Positions 10,014-21,470 of a DNA stretch of 64,000 bases are shown in pieces. A program made the translations under genes and the position numbers. Origin of the DNA: Agriotes lineatus (taxonomy: Eukaryota > Arthropoda > Insecta > Coleoptera > Elateridae); contig CALNHX010002772.1 in assembly GCA_940337035.1 (NCBI GenBank), positions 104,241-168,240 on the forward strand, in the 5' to 3' direction. The notes below the pieces were generated by a model, which saw only the letters and a program-made list of their open reading frames with translations, was not told the DNA's origin and did no database searches. Numbering within the stretch: the first letter of the stretch is position 1; each line of letters begins with the position of its first letter.

Positions 10014-10474
10014 AAAAGAGTGGATTAATCAAAAACAGTGTATTAATGACTTCTATTAATCCATCCTTTTTTAGGAAAAATAATTCATTAATATTGAAAT
10101 TAAGAAGCGGTCAACAGAAAAATTATTTTTCATACTTAATTATTCTTTTATGTTGTGTAGACAGCATGTGTACCTTTATTGATTGTTAATGTAGCTTACA
10201 TAGTTTCGAAATATCCTTATGTTTCTTATGGTATAGGTACTATTTAATAATTTTTGCTATGTGATATTGTAATTTTGCTTTTTACTAATTGGCCACATGC
10301 AAAAAAAGATAATCAAATAATTTTACATTATATAATAAATGGTGGTGGATAGTATTAACGTTAGATCCTTAATTAACTAATTTTAATAATTTTGTAGATA
10401 TTATTATTATTATTAAAGTAAAAATAATTAGATTAAATTTGTTAATACAATTTATTTCATAATTATACAATTAT
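10014..10474. other. unannotated AT-rich stretch
   Basis: No recognised gene or element. A short ATT run lies at 10399-10415. Confidence 0.4.
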
Positions 10475-11280
10475 AGGAGGGCATAAATTTACGAGTGCAC
10501 AAGAAACTGTTAATATCTGATCTACCATAGCAACATCATCAGTTTTCTTTTTCGCCAGGAACATAGGAATCGTTTCGTGAAGAACTGTATTTTTTGAGGA
10601 AGGACTCCAATAACGCGTTTGACGTGTATTCTGAAAAAAAGATATAATTAAGATAATTATTGTAACAATATACTTGCACTACCTCACGCTTGCTATATTC
10701 CTGGTTGATTCTATATCCCTTGGATCGAGCTGCCGTTTCCCTTTTAGAAAAGCAGGCGTTACACTGTGGCCATATGTAGTCCTACGGAGTCTTTTATTAA
10801 AAAGCCACGATCTGCCAATACAAAATCTTCTGGCAAGAGATTGTTTAAAATCCCACAATCCTCTGTTACACCTTTATCGCTTATTCTGCCACCATATCCA
10901 TGTGATACAAATGATATTGATCCAGGAGGAGTGATGCCTATTAGTACCTTTACCGTATTATGTTGTTTGTACGTAGACCATGTAGTACATTGTACTTCAA
11001 GGCTACTTGATTTTTCCACTCTCATCTCAAAACAATCGATTATTACTGAACTCTTGTTGCCAAATGCTACCTTAAAGCATTCTGGCATTGATTTAATCAG
11101 CTGATCTCGTTCAGGCCAAATAATAAAAGTTTTCATCCGATGATATATAATATTCAATGTGGTATAAAATATTCTGGAAATTGTTTGTACGCTGACGTTA
11201 AACATGTATGCCAATAAATTAAAATCTAAATTTAATCTAAGTTTTATCACCGTTATCAAAAACATGGCTCTAAGCATGCT
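10475..11280 (-). pseudogene. ISL2EU/PIF-like DDE_Tnp_4 transposase with one short intron
   Basis: The protein reads LITVIKLRLNLDFNLLAYM and ISRIFYTTLNI, then the first catalytic D in SVIIDCFEM, WSTYKQHNTVKVLIGITP, and the second D in VLADRGFLI. A frameshift near 10763 is followed by TPAFLKGKRQLDP and STRNIASVR. A 52-nt intron (10631-10682, GTAGTG...TTTTCAG) then splits the codon before IHVKRVIG. The family has E in HVERVIG, here AAA (K, 10618-10620), so the third catalytic residue is lost. A further frameshift precedes TDDVAMVDQILTVSCALVNL. The N-terminal THAP-like region is missing beyond 11280. Transposase of this type cuts DNA at TIRs. This copy cannot be active. Confidence 0.85.
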
Positions 11281-11408
11281 TTACGTACTGAATTAGGAAT
11301 AAATATATATAATTAAATGTGAACTGTATATATTGTACGTATTTGGTGTAGCATTTGCCATAGTAGACGTGTGTAAAAGAATTTTTTTTTGTAATGTCAC
11401 CAAGTATA

Positions 11409-11761
11409 TCTATCTAACGCGCAAAACTTTAAATGCGGCATGTGCTGTGACGGGCTACAACGTCATTCTTCCATGCTCACGTAAAACTTTTACATTCACT
11501 GGAAAACTCTCACTTTTCTTAACTTGTAGAACAATTCTTTCCGCAATTTTTTTTACTGCGTTCCAACAACGTCGTATTAATTAGGACGCCTTCCAGAGGC
11601 GAGCGTTTCCTTTCCAGAGACTTTCCATTTGAAAATATATTTTTTGGAACTTTTCCTTACTGCCAATCTCTAGCTTGCTTTTAAAACTTTCTTTAGTGCA
11701 ACAAAAGTTATTAAATTCGTCGTACATCTTAAATGCGGCATATGCCGCGGGTTTCAGCTAG
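11409..11761 (+). mobile_element. Helitron-like non-autonomous fragment, 3' end
   Basis: The right end is a GC hairpin (GCGGCATATGCCGC) followed by GGGTTTCAGCTAG and a T at 11762, which matches the Helitron 3' signature (hairpin, short spacer, CTRR, insertion before T). The same terminal wording occurs at 24710-24731. A start at TCTATCTAACGCGC (about 11409) is a guess. The element abuts the coding remnant to its right. Confidence 0.5.
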
Positions 11762-11764
11762 TTG

Positions 11765-12330
11765 AAAATAAATCGTCAGTCTGTGCCGCTTTATAGGCTT
11801 CGTTGAAGAGCTCCAAGCGAGCTTTATTGACGGTGTCTGTTTTTTTAGTTCCATACATCTGGCAAATAAATTCTTCCAAAACTCGAAATACTGCTAAAGT
11901 ATCAACGTTTTCTTTGCCTAGGTCTTCAAATGCTTTTTGATACTCACATTACGCCTTCAATAACTTCAATGGTTTATTTTTCCATTTACGGAAAAATTAA
12001 GGGTTGTAATCACATCGCGTAAGAGCGTGAAATCCAGACAGAGCTTTGATAATGGTGTTCCCAACTTTTTCGTCACGTCAATGTGACGTCAATTACCAAC
12101 ACCCACCTCCATCCATATTTGTTGTGATTGATTAAGGTGGATCATGTCTAATAGTAATACCAAAACATCTGTATCTGAGCATCGAATTAGAATGTTGCAC
12201 GGCTCATCGATGTTTGACACATGATAAATAATTTTTGTGTGCCTCTTCGTGAAATTGGCAAGACAGATCGTATTCCACGGTGCGCACAACTTTATCGTTT
12301 TCAGTATTGATTGAAAACATCAGAAGTAAA
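11765..12330 (-). pseudogene. central fragment of a PIN/FEN-like repeat-associated protein
   Basis: Minus-strand blocks in order are VEYDLSCQFHEEAHTKIIYH, NILIRCSDTDVLVLLLDM, IWMEVGVGN and, after an in-frame stop and shift, ALSGFHALTRCDYNP and KPLKLLKA, ending VLEEFICQMYGTKK and VNKARLELFNEAY. The DTDVLVLL and G-C-D-Y motifs recall acidic-site motifs of FEN/XPG-type (Asteroid-like) PIN nucleases, but that link is inference. Known relatives, from memory, are multi-copy uncharacterised proteins in insect genomes. At least two frameshifts and one stop make it dead. The C-terminal end of such a protein is at 7213-7516. Confidence 0.5.
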
Positions 12331-12660
12331 GAGCACATGACTTAATTTTTTCTAAGCCAAGCTTGATTTCGTTTTCATTTGCTCATATGTTACTTTTCCT
12401 CCACGTATACCTGGGATAGCAAGTGCAGCCTTACTAACACGTTTGAGATGCTAGGCCATCAGTCGTACATGTGAATAGACTAGACCTTCTTATTTAGTAC
12501 TTTAGAGTTTGGTGTGCTTGGGCAGATGTTCCAAATTCCAAAAAGTTTGCTGAGGTAATAATAATAATGCTGCAGCAAACGACACGAAATCAAGACCTCG
12601 CGAGGAATGTGTAAGTCGTTCTGCAATGGGATTAATACCAATATTTTGTTCTACAAATAG
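12331..12660. other. probable decayed upstream part of the PIN/FEN-like remnant
   Basis: Minus-strand frames here are broken. Nothing definite beyond scattered coding-like stretches. Confidence 0.3.
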
Positions 12661-12959
12661 AAATGTACCTTGGACCGGATGATTTCGAGACTTCATATTT
12701 TTTATGTTTTCAAATTTGAAGAGAAAATTTTTGGGCTAGCTTTGATCTTATATATAGCTAGTATAACATTATATTGAGATGTGAATTTGATAAAATAAAA
12801 AGAAGAACATTTTTTGGGCATTTTATTTTTAACTATCAATTGACCCAAGGTACAATTCCGTCCTGTACCTTGAACCACGTAGTCTTGTACCTTGGGCCAC
12901 ATACAAAAATACAAAAGAAATGTACAAAATATTGTTATTCGACTTTATGGTACCTCTCG

Positions 12960-12972
12960 AAATCTACATCGA

Positions 12973-13003
<31 letters not shown>

Positions 13004-14968
13004 TTTTTGTCTTTCCGAAAGTCCAGCCCGACGTGGTGGTGCAAGTTTGAGTACAACATCTTCGATACCAATGTCAAAGTGTTGATCATGTAGACTAGAA
13101 AATTTGTTGCTGGTGAGAATTCGCTTTAGATATTGGACCTTGAAAGAATGATTTAGGGCAGTTATTTCAGCAACATAGAAAAGTTGCATTTTTCCATTAA
13201 TTTAATGAGACAGAAATCTCCTACTGCTAAATTAGAAATTTGTACTTCTGTTTGTTTATCCTGGCAATCTTCTACGGTATCCATTTCAAAATAATCTTCA
13301 GCATCTAAGTCTGAATCATCATCATAGACGACAATGTCTTCGACATCTTCATCTGAAGATGATAACGACGATGACGACTGTAGCACTTTTCTTTTAACGA
13401 TACTTTTCTTTTCCTTTGGTGTTTTCGGAATGCTTTTTTATCAGCTTCGAGTTCCATTTTTTCATGAGTATCAGTCAATATTCGGCATTTCTCTTTTTTT
13501 CTCCCTCTTGCGGAAGCAGTTGTTGGGGCTGCTTTGGAAATGGACGAAGCATTTGAGGTGAGACTACTGCAACAATATTCGATTCAGGTGAAGCAATGCT
13601 TGTTGTGGAAACTGATGCTAGAGGTGGAGAGGGGGCTCTTTGTGATGTAGATGGTTCCTCATATGGCCGATCAGTTACTGATGACCCCATAAATTCATGC
13701 TCTTAAAAGATATTCTCATTAAACGGCCAAATACCTGATACTCCGGATTGAATATTTGTAGGTGTGAATGCTAAAGGGTAGGCTGTTCCTGATATTTCAG
13801 CCACATCATAAATGGAAATAAGTTTCCCAGGGTGGCATCGCATCCAGTTGGCACATGCTGTATTATAATAGGTTTTATAAGGACCAAATACGCTGCGGTC
13901 TAGCGGCTGTGGCTTGTGGCTTGTGTGAGGCGGTAGGGTAAGGCATAACTACTACGTTTTCTTTTGCCAAATTTATAGCTTCAATGTTAACATGACTTTC
14001 ATGGTTATCTAGAATTAATAGCACCTTATTATTTGATGAGCAGTTTCCGTGTTTTATGAAGTGGTGAAGATACTGTAGAAAAATTGCTTTGTTAGACCAG
14101 CCGCTAGGGTGAGCAGATCCAATCGACCCACGAGGTGCACCTTTCAGCATAAAAGCTTTATAATTTACCCTGGGAAATACAATAAGGGTGGCACACTGTT
14201 TGCTATGGCATTCACGCATGCGATAATGGTAACATTGATACCTCGTTCGCCTGAAGTGGCGCTTCCGATTTGCTTCACGCCTTTACAGGCCAAAATCTTA
14301 TCTGGAACCAAAACAAACCAAGAGTTAGTATGCCACGGGCTGAACACCATATCAAAAACAAGAATATAAGAAAAATATTAAAAATTTACCTGGCATATGA
14401 ACGTTTGTGTTCCCACTTTCATCTAAATTGTACATTTTATCGCGGTGAATTGATATTTTTCTATAACCCCCTTAAGCTTCTCAAAAAATGTATACAAATT
14501 GTGTCTATAAAGCTAGTAGATTGGGCTAAATTTGCGCTTGTGGTTTTTCTTAAGCTTATTATATTTCGGCGCTTCACAAAATCAATATACCACTGTTTTC
14601 CAGCCCGATCTTTGTTTTCCCAAGAAGCAGGAAACATTTTATTGTTTGCCTTTGCATATTCGTAGGAGAGGACCTGGAGATCTCGCCGGGTAAGACCATA
14701 ATGGATTTGAGATGCCGTGACAAGATACTCGCACAGCCTCTTTTCTTCATCATCCGAAAACACTTTTTTAGTGGCACAACTTTGAAAAGATTTATAAACC
14801 ATGTTTCCCTCAAGTGTGATCATGTACCTTTTTAAAGTACATCGGGACACTTCAAAGTTTTTACATTCTGTACGCACTGAAATATGCATTTCGTACAGCA
14901 TTTGATGCGGCTTCTAATGCCAAATGGTCGGGGCATTTTCTTTTCACGCCTTCTTTACTTCTTGGCAT
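12960..14968 (-). pseudogene. pogo/Tigger-type DDE_1 transposase, frameshifted
   Basis: Starts with MPRSKEGVKRKCPDHL at 14968. An HTH/CENP-B-like region follows (VSRCTLKRYM, GLTRRDLQVLSYEYAKAN, WYIDFVKRRN). The DDE part has LACKGVKQIGSATSGERG, NSVPPLLYFPRVNYKAFM, HPSGWSN and the second D in LLILDNHESHV. The expected QPLD third-D region is scrambled near 13890. Later blocks are ISIYDVAEIS, IQSGVSGIWPFNENIF, an S/P-rich tail, an acidic stretch, VGDFCLIK and FKVQYLKRIL. A (TA)n run at 12973-13001 has expanded in the last codons. At least four frameshifts are visible. Family members bind TIRs and insert at TA. Confidence 0.85.
12973..13001. repeat. (TA)n microsatellite
   Basis: About 14 TA units within the 3' end of the pogo transposase remnant. 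Confidence 0.9.
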
Positions 14969-15555
14969 CTAAAAAAACTTTTGAATTATTTACATCCAAA
15001 CACGAAGGATTGTATCTTGGGCCATGATTGCACCTTGGGCCATGGCCCAAGGTACAATACACGTCAATGGTCCAAAGTACAAGCCTACTGCATTTAAGAA
15101 AAAAAAATCTGTTTTAACCTATAAAACGTACAAATAAAAAATTGAACAATATGAAAATTATTTGCCTAGGTACCTAACTTTGATGTGAGATACTCGGACA
15201 TTTTATTTGTGTACCATAAAACTCGATAAAAATATGTAAATCACATCAAAATACTTACCTTTGGAGGAATTTAGAACATAAAATTGCTCACGCGACAACT
15301 GCTGAAACACAATGTGGCTTATTGCCGGTGGGCATATAAACTAAAAGAGCCAAGATCTGACAAATAAATACACGCAAAATTTGAAATTATGCTGGTGAAC
15401 CAAGGTACAAGGTGGGTCAAGTTACAAGCCTCTCCCCTACACTTAAAATATACTGCTCTACAAATGAACTGGACCACCCATATAAATTGTATTTGCTACA
15501 TTATGTCACAAAAACTATATATAATAGTTTTTGTTTTATAGTGTACTCATATTAA

Positions 15556-17807
15556 CACTTTTGCTGCGGATTCGGTTTTTTATACGCATGTGCGGATTTA
15601 TTTTTTACAAATTATTTCACAGATTCATGTTTTAATTGTTGTATTTTGACGTTTTAGTTATAGTTTCCATTATGTAGTTAGATTGAGATGGTTTATGTAC
15701 AAGACGCACATATGCGTCGTCCGCACATTTGTATGTACATTTAGTAATATGCGGTGGACGCACTTGTGCGTCGTTGGCTTTTAGTTCGGCCGAACCTAGT
15801 TTTGATTCAAATAAACAAATTGTGTTGCTATTTTATATGTTCATAAATTCAAATACAACTTAAAAAACTTAAAATAATGTTTACAAAAATAAAAACTTAA
15901 AATAATGTTTGCAAAAATAAAAACTCAAGTAATGGTTACAGAAATAAAAACTTAAAATAATGTTTACAAAAATGCCATAAAATTATTCCTTTTCATGAAA
16001 CGTTGTAAAACATTGACCAATACACAAAGGAGGTTCACCTGGACAAGCAAGGCAGTGATAGATGGTGTCCTTCCTCAGATTCTTCTGTATGCAAATTCGG
16101 CATCTTTTTCGCAGTGTCTTGCCCTTCTCGTTTGTTTTTCCGATCTTTGTAGGAGTATGCTCAGACACTTCTTCACTACTGAGATTTTCAGTATTTTTCT
16201 CTGGCAACAGTTTTTCCAACACCGATAATCGAAAGTCATAAAATGAAATTTTTTTCCCACTAAATTTGTTGAACAGGAGATGTGAATTGAGTAGCATAAG
16301 ACAAAGCACATGGATACCAAGTTTCTTGTACCATCGCACAGTTTTTCGTATAGCAGGATAATAAGACATTAGCTGGTCTTGCCTATCCACACCGCCCATG
16401 TTCTCATTATATTTCACAATTGGCAAAGGCTTTTCCTTTTCTTGCCCCCTTCTGGTTTGAATGACAGTCATTGTATTTTTGAACTCGCTTGATATGTATG
16501 TAATATCTCTCTTGTCTTTCCACTCCATTTTGTTGTCTATTAAATTTTTTGCTAAATCATAACTATTGTAAAAATTGTCCATAAAAAGAGAATGGCCAGG
16601 ATTGTTATAGTTTTTCAGTAGAAAATTTACTACCTTTTGGGCGTGATCTTTACCTCCAATTTCGTCCAGCATACCTGAATAAACAGTAAAATTTAATATA
16701 ATACCGGAAGGCTCGGTCAACATGTAGAGTTTCAACCCATATTTATGACGTTTATTAGGTATGTACTGTCTAGAAGACAGCCTGCCCTTCCACAAAATCA
16801 TTGATTCATCTAGAGATACGTTTTTCTGTGGATAATATAGTTCCTTCATTTTATCATTGAAAAAATTTAGAATAGGTCTGATTTTGTACAATCTGTCTTC
16901 CGGTAAAGGTTCATTTTCCAAAGGGTTCTTGGAAAAATGCAAGCATCGTAGAATTATCAAATAACGATCACGACTCATGTGTGATGAAAAACAAGTCAAG
17001 TTGAACAGTCTATGCCTCTTCCAATAATCTTGCAATCGATTCAACTTTATGGTGCCCATATGAAAAGTTAAACCAATGAAAATAAGAAATTCTGGTTCCG
17101 TTACGTCTTTCCAAATTGATATTCTCGAGCGGCTACATTCACTATTCAAAAGTACTTCTATTGCGTACCGATTTGTTTCTTCCACGATTTTGTGAAGTAA
17201 CTCACTATCGAACAACATTCTGAACCAGTCGTAGGGTTCACCGGTTGTTGGCTGTGGCACTAATAACCCGGTGACCTTGGCAAAGGGAAATTGCAGCATA
17301 TTGCCATCTTCTTGCCAATCCGTAGATAAATCTTGTTCCATTTCTAGAATTTCACCGCCGTCGGATTCAGCTAAAACTGTATTTATATTTGTAAATATTT
17401 GAAACAATATAAATGTACGGTACTGTACTTACGGTCGTCATCGGTATCGATCTGTTGTTCCTCTTCACTGTCTGAGTTTAACAAATAATGAAGCATTTCA
17501 CTTTCACTAAGGTTTTTTGGATCTCTAACACCAATTTTTCTCCTTTTGATACCTGTTGGGCCTGGTCGGCTACGTTCTTCGTCGTTCATCATTAATAATA
17601 AAACCGTAAAATTAAATCGCAAACTAACTCCACTCTTATAAATTTCAAAGCCTTAGAAATGTGCGGTGCAAAATTTGTGGCAATCCGTCAACAGCGGAAC
17701 TCAGACTGAGCCGGTAAACCTAAATGTATCAAAAACGCACATGCGCGTCGTCCGCACCTAGCGGAAGGAGCATTTGACGCACATGCGCGTCTTCCGCAGC
17801 CAAAGTG
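15556..17807 (-). mobile_element. complete-ended piggyBac element with TTAA duplications
   Basis: TTAA at 15552-15555 and at 17808-17811 flank termini CACTTTTGCTGCGGA and, on the other strand, CACTTTGGCTGCGGA. Subterminal palindromes of form GACGCACATATGCGTC occur at about 15702-15718 and 15758-15774 on the left and 17729-17745 and 17775-17791 on the right. Length is 2252 bp, typical for piggyBac-like elements. It sits inside the inverted-repeat element 15451-18218. Confidence 0.92.
15983..17592 (-). pseudogene. piggyBac transposase with a 56-nt intron and an internal deletion
   Basis: Exon 1 (17592-17433) begins MMNDEERSRPGPTGIKRRK and has an acidic stretch. A GT-AG intron is inferred at 17377-17432 (GTAAGTACAG...AAATACAG) and rejoins in frame at LAESDGGEI. 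The DDE core shows D in VSLDESMILWKGRLS, D in SLFMDNFYNS and D in MGGVDRQDQL. The C-terminal Cys-rich domain (CRICIQKN, YHCLACPGEPPLCIGQC) that binds TIRs is present. Between NLIDNKM and EWKDKRD roughly 30-40 residues usual for the family are missing, so activity is doubtful although the triad is kept. The stop codon is at 15983. Confidence 0.9.
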
Positions 17808-18220
17808 TTAAGCATATTTAATTTCACTATTCTCAAGTATTAACTGACGCATTAACAAAATCATATTAATAAAATAAAAAATAGTAAAAATACGGCATTT
17901 CACAAAAATAAGAGGAAGAACAGAAAAAGGAATTTAATAGCTTTTTGAGTCTCCTCGGAACGTTTAAAAATTTTTGGTATCGATTTGGCATACTTTGTAT
18001 GCAATGTGCTATGAATATTTGAGAAAAATTCGAAATTTTCAAATGATAATATTTTATTAATGGACTTAGTTTAATTTAAACCAAATTATGAAAAAAATGG
18101 GTTTTATAGTGACACAATCCTGATAGGTTACCAAAAATGCCATGACTGTCCTTTTGGAAAATATTTTTTTTAAATGCACCAATACATGCAAATGGTCCAG
18201 TTCATTTGTGAAGCAGTATA

Positions 18221-19069
18221 GTTGCCATAATACAATATTAAAAATCGGAGCTTGACTAAATAATAAAAATTTCGTTGTACCCACAACACGTTTGAGGTGA
18301 TCTGCAACCCTTTTAATACCGGCCAATCGATCTGCCAATTTTATAGCATGATTTATAGGCTAATAGGCAAACAATACAAAAAGGTACAACCTTAACCAAA
18401 CAATAATACTGTTCACTACTTGTTTGCAAATTGGGGATGTTCTGCCTCCCTCCGATACCGCTGGGTCCCAGGTGGTGTAGCTTGAACAAGCGTCCATGTT
18501 CTATCAGCAGAGTTAAGCAACGCTCTCTCTGGTCAGAACTTGAATGGGAGTTCCATGGCTGCTTCTCTCGGCGCCTCGTGATACGGCTGTCATGGAAATA
18601 GTTGGTCCCGGATGTCATAATAACATCATGACAGTCTTTAGTGGGGTTGGAAGTCCTCATAAAATGTACAGCGACGCCTATAATTGGCGTTACAGCTGTT
18701 GGCTGAGTACAAAAATAAAATGAAATAAAAATAAAAATCAAGGGTAATTCTCACAGATGACACTTATACATACCTCCTGCAACATTCTCTCAAAAAATAG
18801 GCCGTAACTAAATACAATAAAAAATTTCATCATCTCTCCTACTATGATTCAGATATGACATGTGGGTCAAACGGAAATATGCCCGTGGCCCTAAATCCAG
18901 AGATTATGCTAGACAACCAAACTTTGGCAAAAATATCACCAAATCTCATTTTGGTTAAAGGTTTCCCAGGCTGTTATCAAAAAAATTTAAAACTTCTTGA
19001 TCCCAAAAGGTTTCATACTTTTAAAAACTGCTTTGTCTATAGGTTGTAATTCGTGGGTGCTATTACTGG
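18221..19069. other. unannotated stretch
   Basis: A 142-codon minus frame at 18313-18741 has no recognisable domain and no ATG-supported context. No terminal repeats seen. Confidence 0.35.
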
Positions 19070-21441
19070 TGTAAAGAGGGGATAACGGTCGGCCTTACCT
19101 TTTGGCGAAAGTTATATTTGATATTTTGTCGGCTGGTAACTATCGGCCTAATTGGGCTAGCTCGCCGCGAGGGTCGCAGGGTTCCAGCTATGCTGAAAAA
19201 GTATAATAAAAAAAAGGAGAGGGCGCCAGGTCCTCGACTCAGTTCTAATCCATGTGCCGGACCGTGCACAAGGTAAAGACAATTCCCAGCAGAACAAAGA
19301 AAATTAATCAAATCAACCGCCAAAGAAAATATCACAGCTTTATTATTAAATGGTGGATATGTACTATAGTGCAAATACAAACATAAATGTACAATAAATC
19401 AGGCAGGCGTTCAAATACATATAAGTAACCATACGTTGTACCAATTATAAATTTCAATGTAAATATATATATATCTAAATAAATTACAACAAATGCATGC
19501 AAAAAGAAGAAATGTAGTTTCGAGCCGAAAATAAATATTACCATGCAAATATTCGTAAAGCTAAATTGAGGCCGCGAATCGTTGGACGGTACAAACACTC
19601 TAAAAAGAAACGAGAGTACGCAGGGCGTCGCGGAGACAATTAAAATAATTTAAATTGATTAAGCGCGAGTCGCGGAGCGAGTTTAAAATTTCGCGTATAC
19701 CGGCTCAGAGCAATACAAGACCACCTTGGCTAACGTTTCAACCCCGAGGGTTAGCCCTAAATGACGCTATATCTATATTCAAAATTTTCTAAATGGCGGA
19801 ATCAGCGTGCGTTTGCGTGGCCACACATGAACGACGGTGTCCATATTAAAAATGCATTAAGTGTACGTATGTATATTTACATGCTAAAGATAGCAAAGGC
19901 TTGGATTTGCCCCTTACTCGGTTAGCGGAGATCTGCCAATAATCACAATGCTCCCGTAGTGGGCTCACGAGACACTGCCACTGTAGTGTGCCTATCTTCA
20001 CGCCGAACGTTTGACATGAAAATATTAGTTAATATTTTGTGATGGAAATAGCGAGGCTTTAAGGAGTCCGAACTGTGTTATGCAAGCGGGTGAGTAAAAG
20101 CGACGTCCAGATAGGACACAAGTGAAGCTCAAAGCCCTACAAGTTTTACTCTATAAATTTTCCAGATAACGCAGAAGTCAGTGGGGTGCCCACCGAGGCA
20201 ACGACTCCAGAGCAGTACGCAGGTTATGACCTCAAATTAGTAAGTAGCAGAGGGTATCCGCATATCATTGCGCGGCGGCCCTAACAAGAATAACACAAGT
20301 ACAAATATTACTAAACTAACGATGCACGAAACCTACTATCGCACAATCCGTGCTGATGAAATCACATATGCCCGAAGTGCTAACGGCATGAAACAGTATG
20401 ATTCAATTATAAGTTACAACAGGCGCGATGCATATTAACTACAATAACGTCTTGCCTGCAGGAAAGTTCACCAGAACCTAACCTCTCCGTTTGCTCCCCT
20501 GTGGTTGGACGTAGCTAGCGAAGCAACGAGGACGGTCGCAGCTGCGGGATGCAGTGCCAGCTATGGAGGCTGCCAAAAACGACTTGCAGGTGGGTGTAAA
20601 GCAGTTGCTCAATCTTCAGCGTTGCCCACGAGAGTTGCAAAATTCACACGCGATACGACTATCTTAGGGGCCCAGTGCATCGGACTGGATTCCAGCAGGG
20701 TGCAGTCGAACGGGGTAGGTCTACTCCAGACAGGAAGGATTTCAAGCAGATGGGGAGTGTTTTAACTCCCACCGGAAATTGGCTCAAGCTGGGGGTGGAG
20801 CCGAAAGAACGTGCTAAAGTCGGTTCCAGGAGATCCGCCAAAAGCGAAAGGATGCAAGTAAGTAGCTAATCAATCATTACGAGCACCCACGATAACGCAG
20901 AAATGCTTCCAGATCCCTCAAACAATCTATTCGAAGAGGCGAGCCCTACCAAAGGGCTATGAAGCACTTAGCTGCAGAGGAACACCTCCTAGCACGACAA
21001 TTTAGCTTGAAAAGAAAGCCGAAAAATTCAAAAACCCAGCCTACAGGTCAAATGATAACAAAATGATAACAAAATTTGGGCCAGAAGATGCCAAAAAAAC
21101 CAGTCAGGCAAGTTTGACTGCAGGAAAAGATAACATTGCTCTAGCAACAAATGGAATAGTTAAAAATAATTTGTATCACCGGTTGCCTAGCGGCCATACC
21201 CAAATATTTGTAAAAATATAGCAAGAATAAACCTAATTTGCAAGATATGAGTAGTTAAACGAGGGGTTGCTTACGAAACTGCATGATAATTATAGGAGAG
21301 TAATTAAAAATAAGATATAGCCAATTATACCTAGTTTAAAGCATGCAAAAATTGACAAAAGCCAACCATAAATATTCAAGTTCAATAATTCAGCTAGCGA
21401 AAGTTCAGTACTACGGGGGACGCTCCAAAAGTATCGTAACA
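19070..21441 (-). repeat. 3' LTR of element B
   Basis: Plus-strand borders TGTAAAGAGGGG and GTATCGTAACA give TG...CA ends. The first ~300 bp (CGGTCGGCCTTACCTTTTGG onward) repeat at 23264. An AATAAA signal on the minus strand lies near 19339. About 2.37 kb long. It contains no supported gene. Confidence 0.6.
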
Positions 21442-21470
21442 AATTCTCCCCCCACAAAAGGGAGGGTAAA
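21442..21470 (-). other. polypurine tract of element B
   Basis: Read on the minus strand, CCCTCCCTTTTGTGGGGGG is followed by AGAAT and then the TGTTACGAT start of the LTR. Position and composition fit the plus-strand primer site. Confidence 0.55.

Larger units (their letters stand above)
12664..15439 (-). mobile_element. pogo/Tigger-like element with iterated GTACCTTGG motifs
   Basis: A transposase gene is flanked by many copies of a ~15-bp motif of form TTGTACCTTGGGCCA. Left: 12664-12675, 12842-12855, 12864-12877, 12885-12899. Right: 15010-15024, 15028-15042, 15043-15057, 15068-15082, 15396-15410 and 15413-15427, in both orientations. These are probably transposase-binding sites. The right end is placed at about 15439 (CCTCTCCCCTA). 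The left terminus was not matched to it. Confidence 0.65.
15451..18218. mobile_element. TA-flanked inverted-repeat element (Tc1/mariner-like MITE) split by piggyBac
   Basis: A 26-bp terminal repeat, TACTGCTCTACAAATG..., at 15451-15476 is matched with two differences by its reverse complement at 18193-18218 (read on the minus strand TACTGCTTCACAAATG...). Both ends are next to TA (15449-15450 and 18219-18220), the Tc1/mariner-type duplication. Removing the inserted piggyBac and its extra TTAA leaves about 510 bp without a transposase, so it was non-autonomous. Confidence 0.85.

Noticed and set aside
18313..18741. 142-codon minus frame as a gene
   Set aside because: No domain recognised, upstream end is low-complexity (FIFISFYF), and no conserved context.
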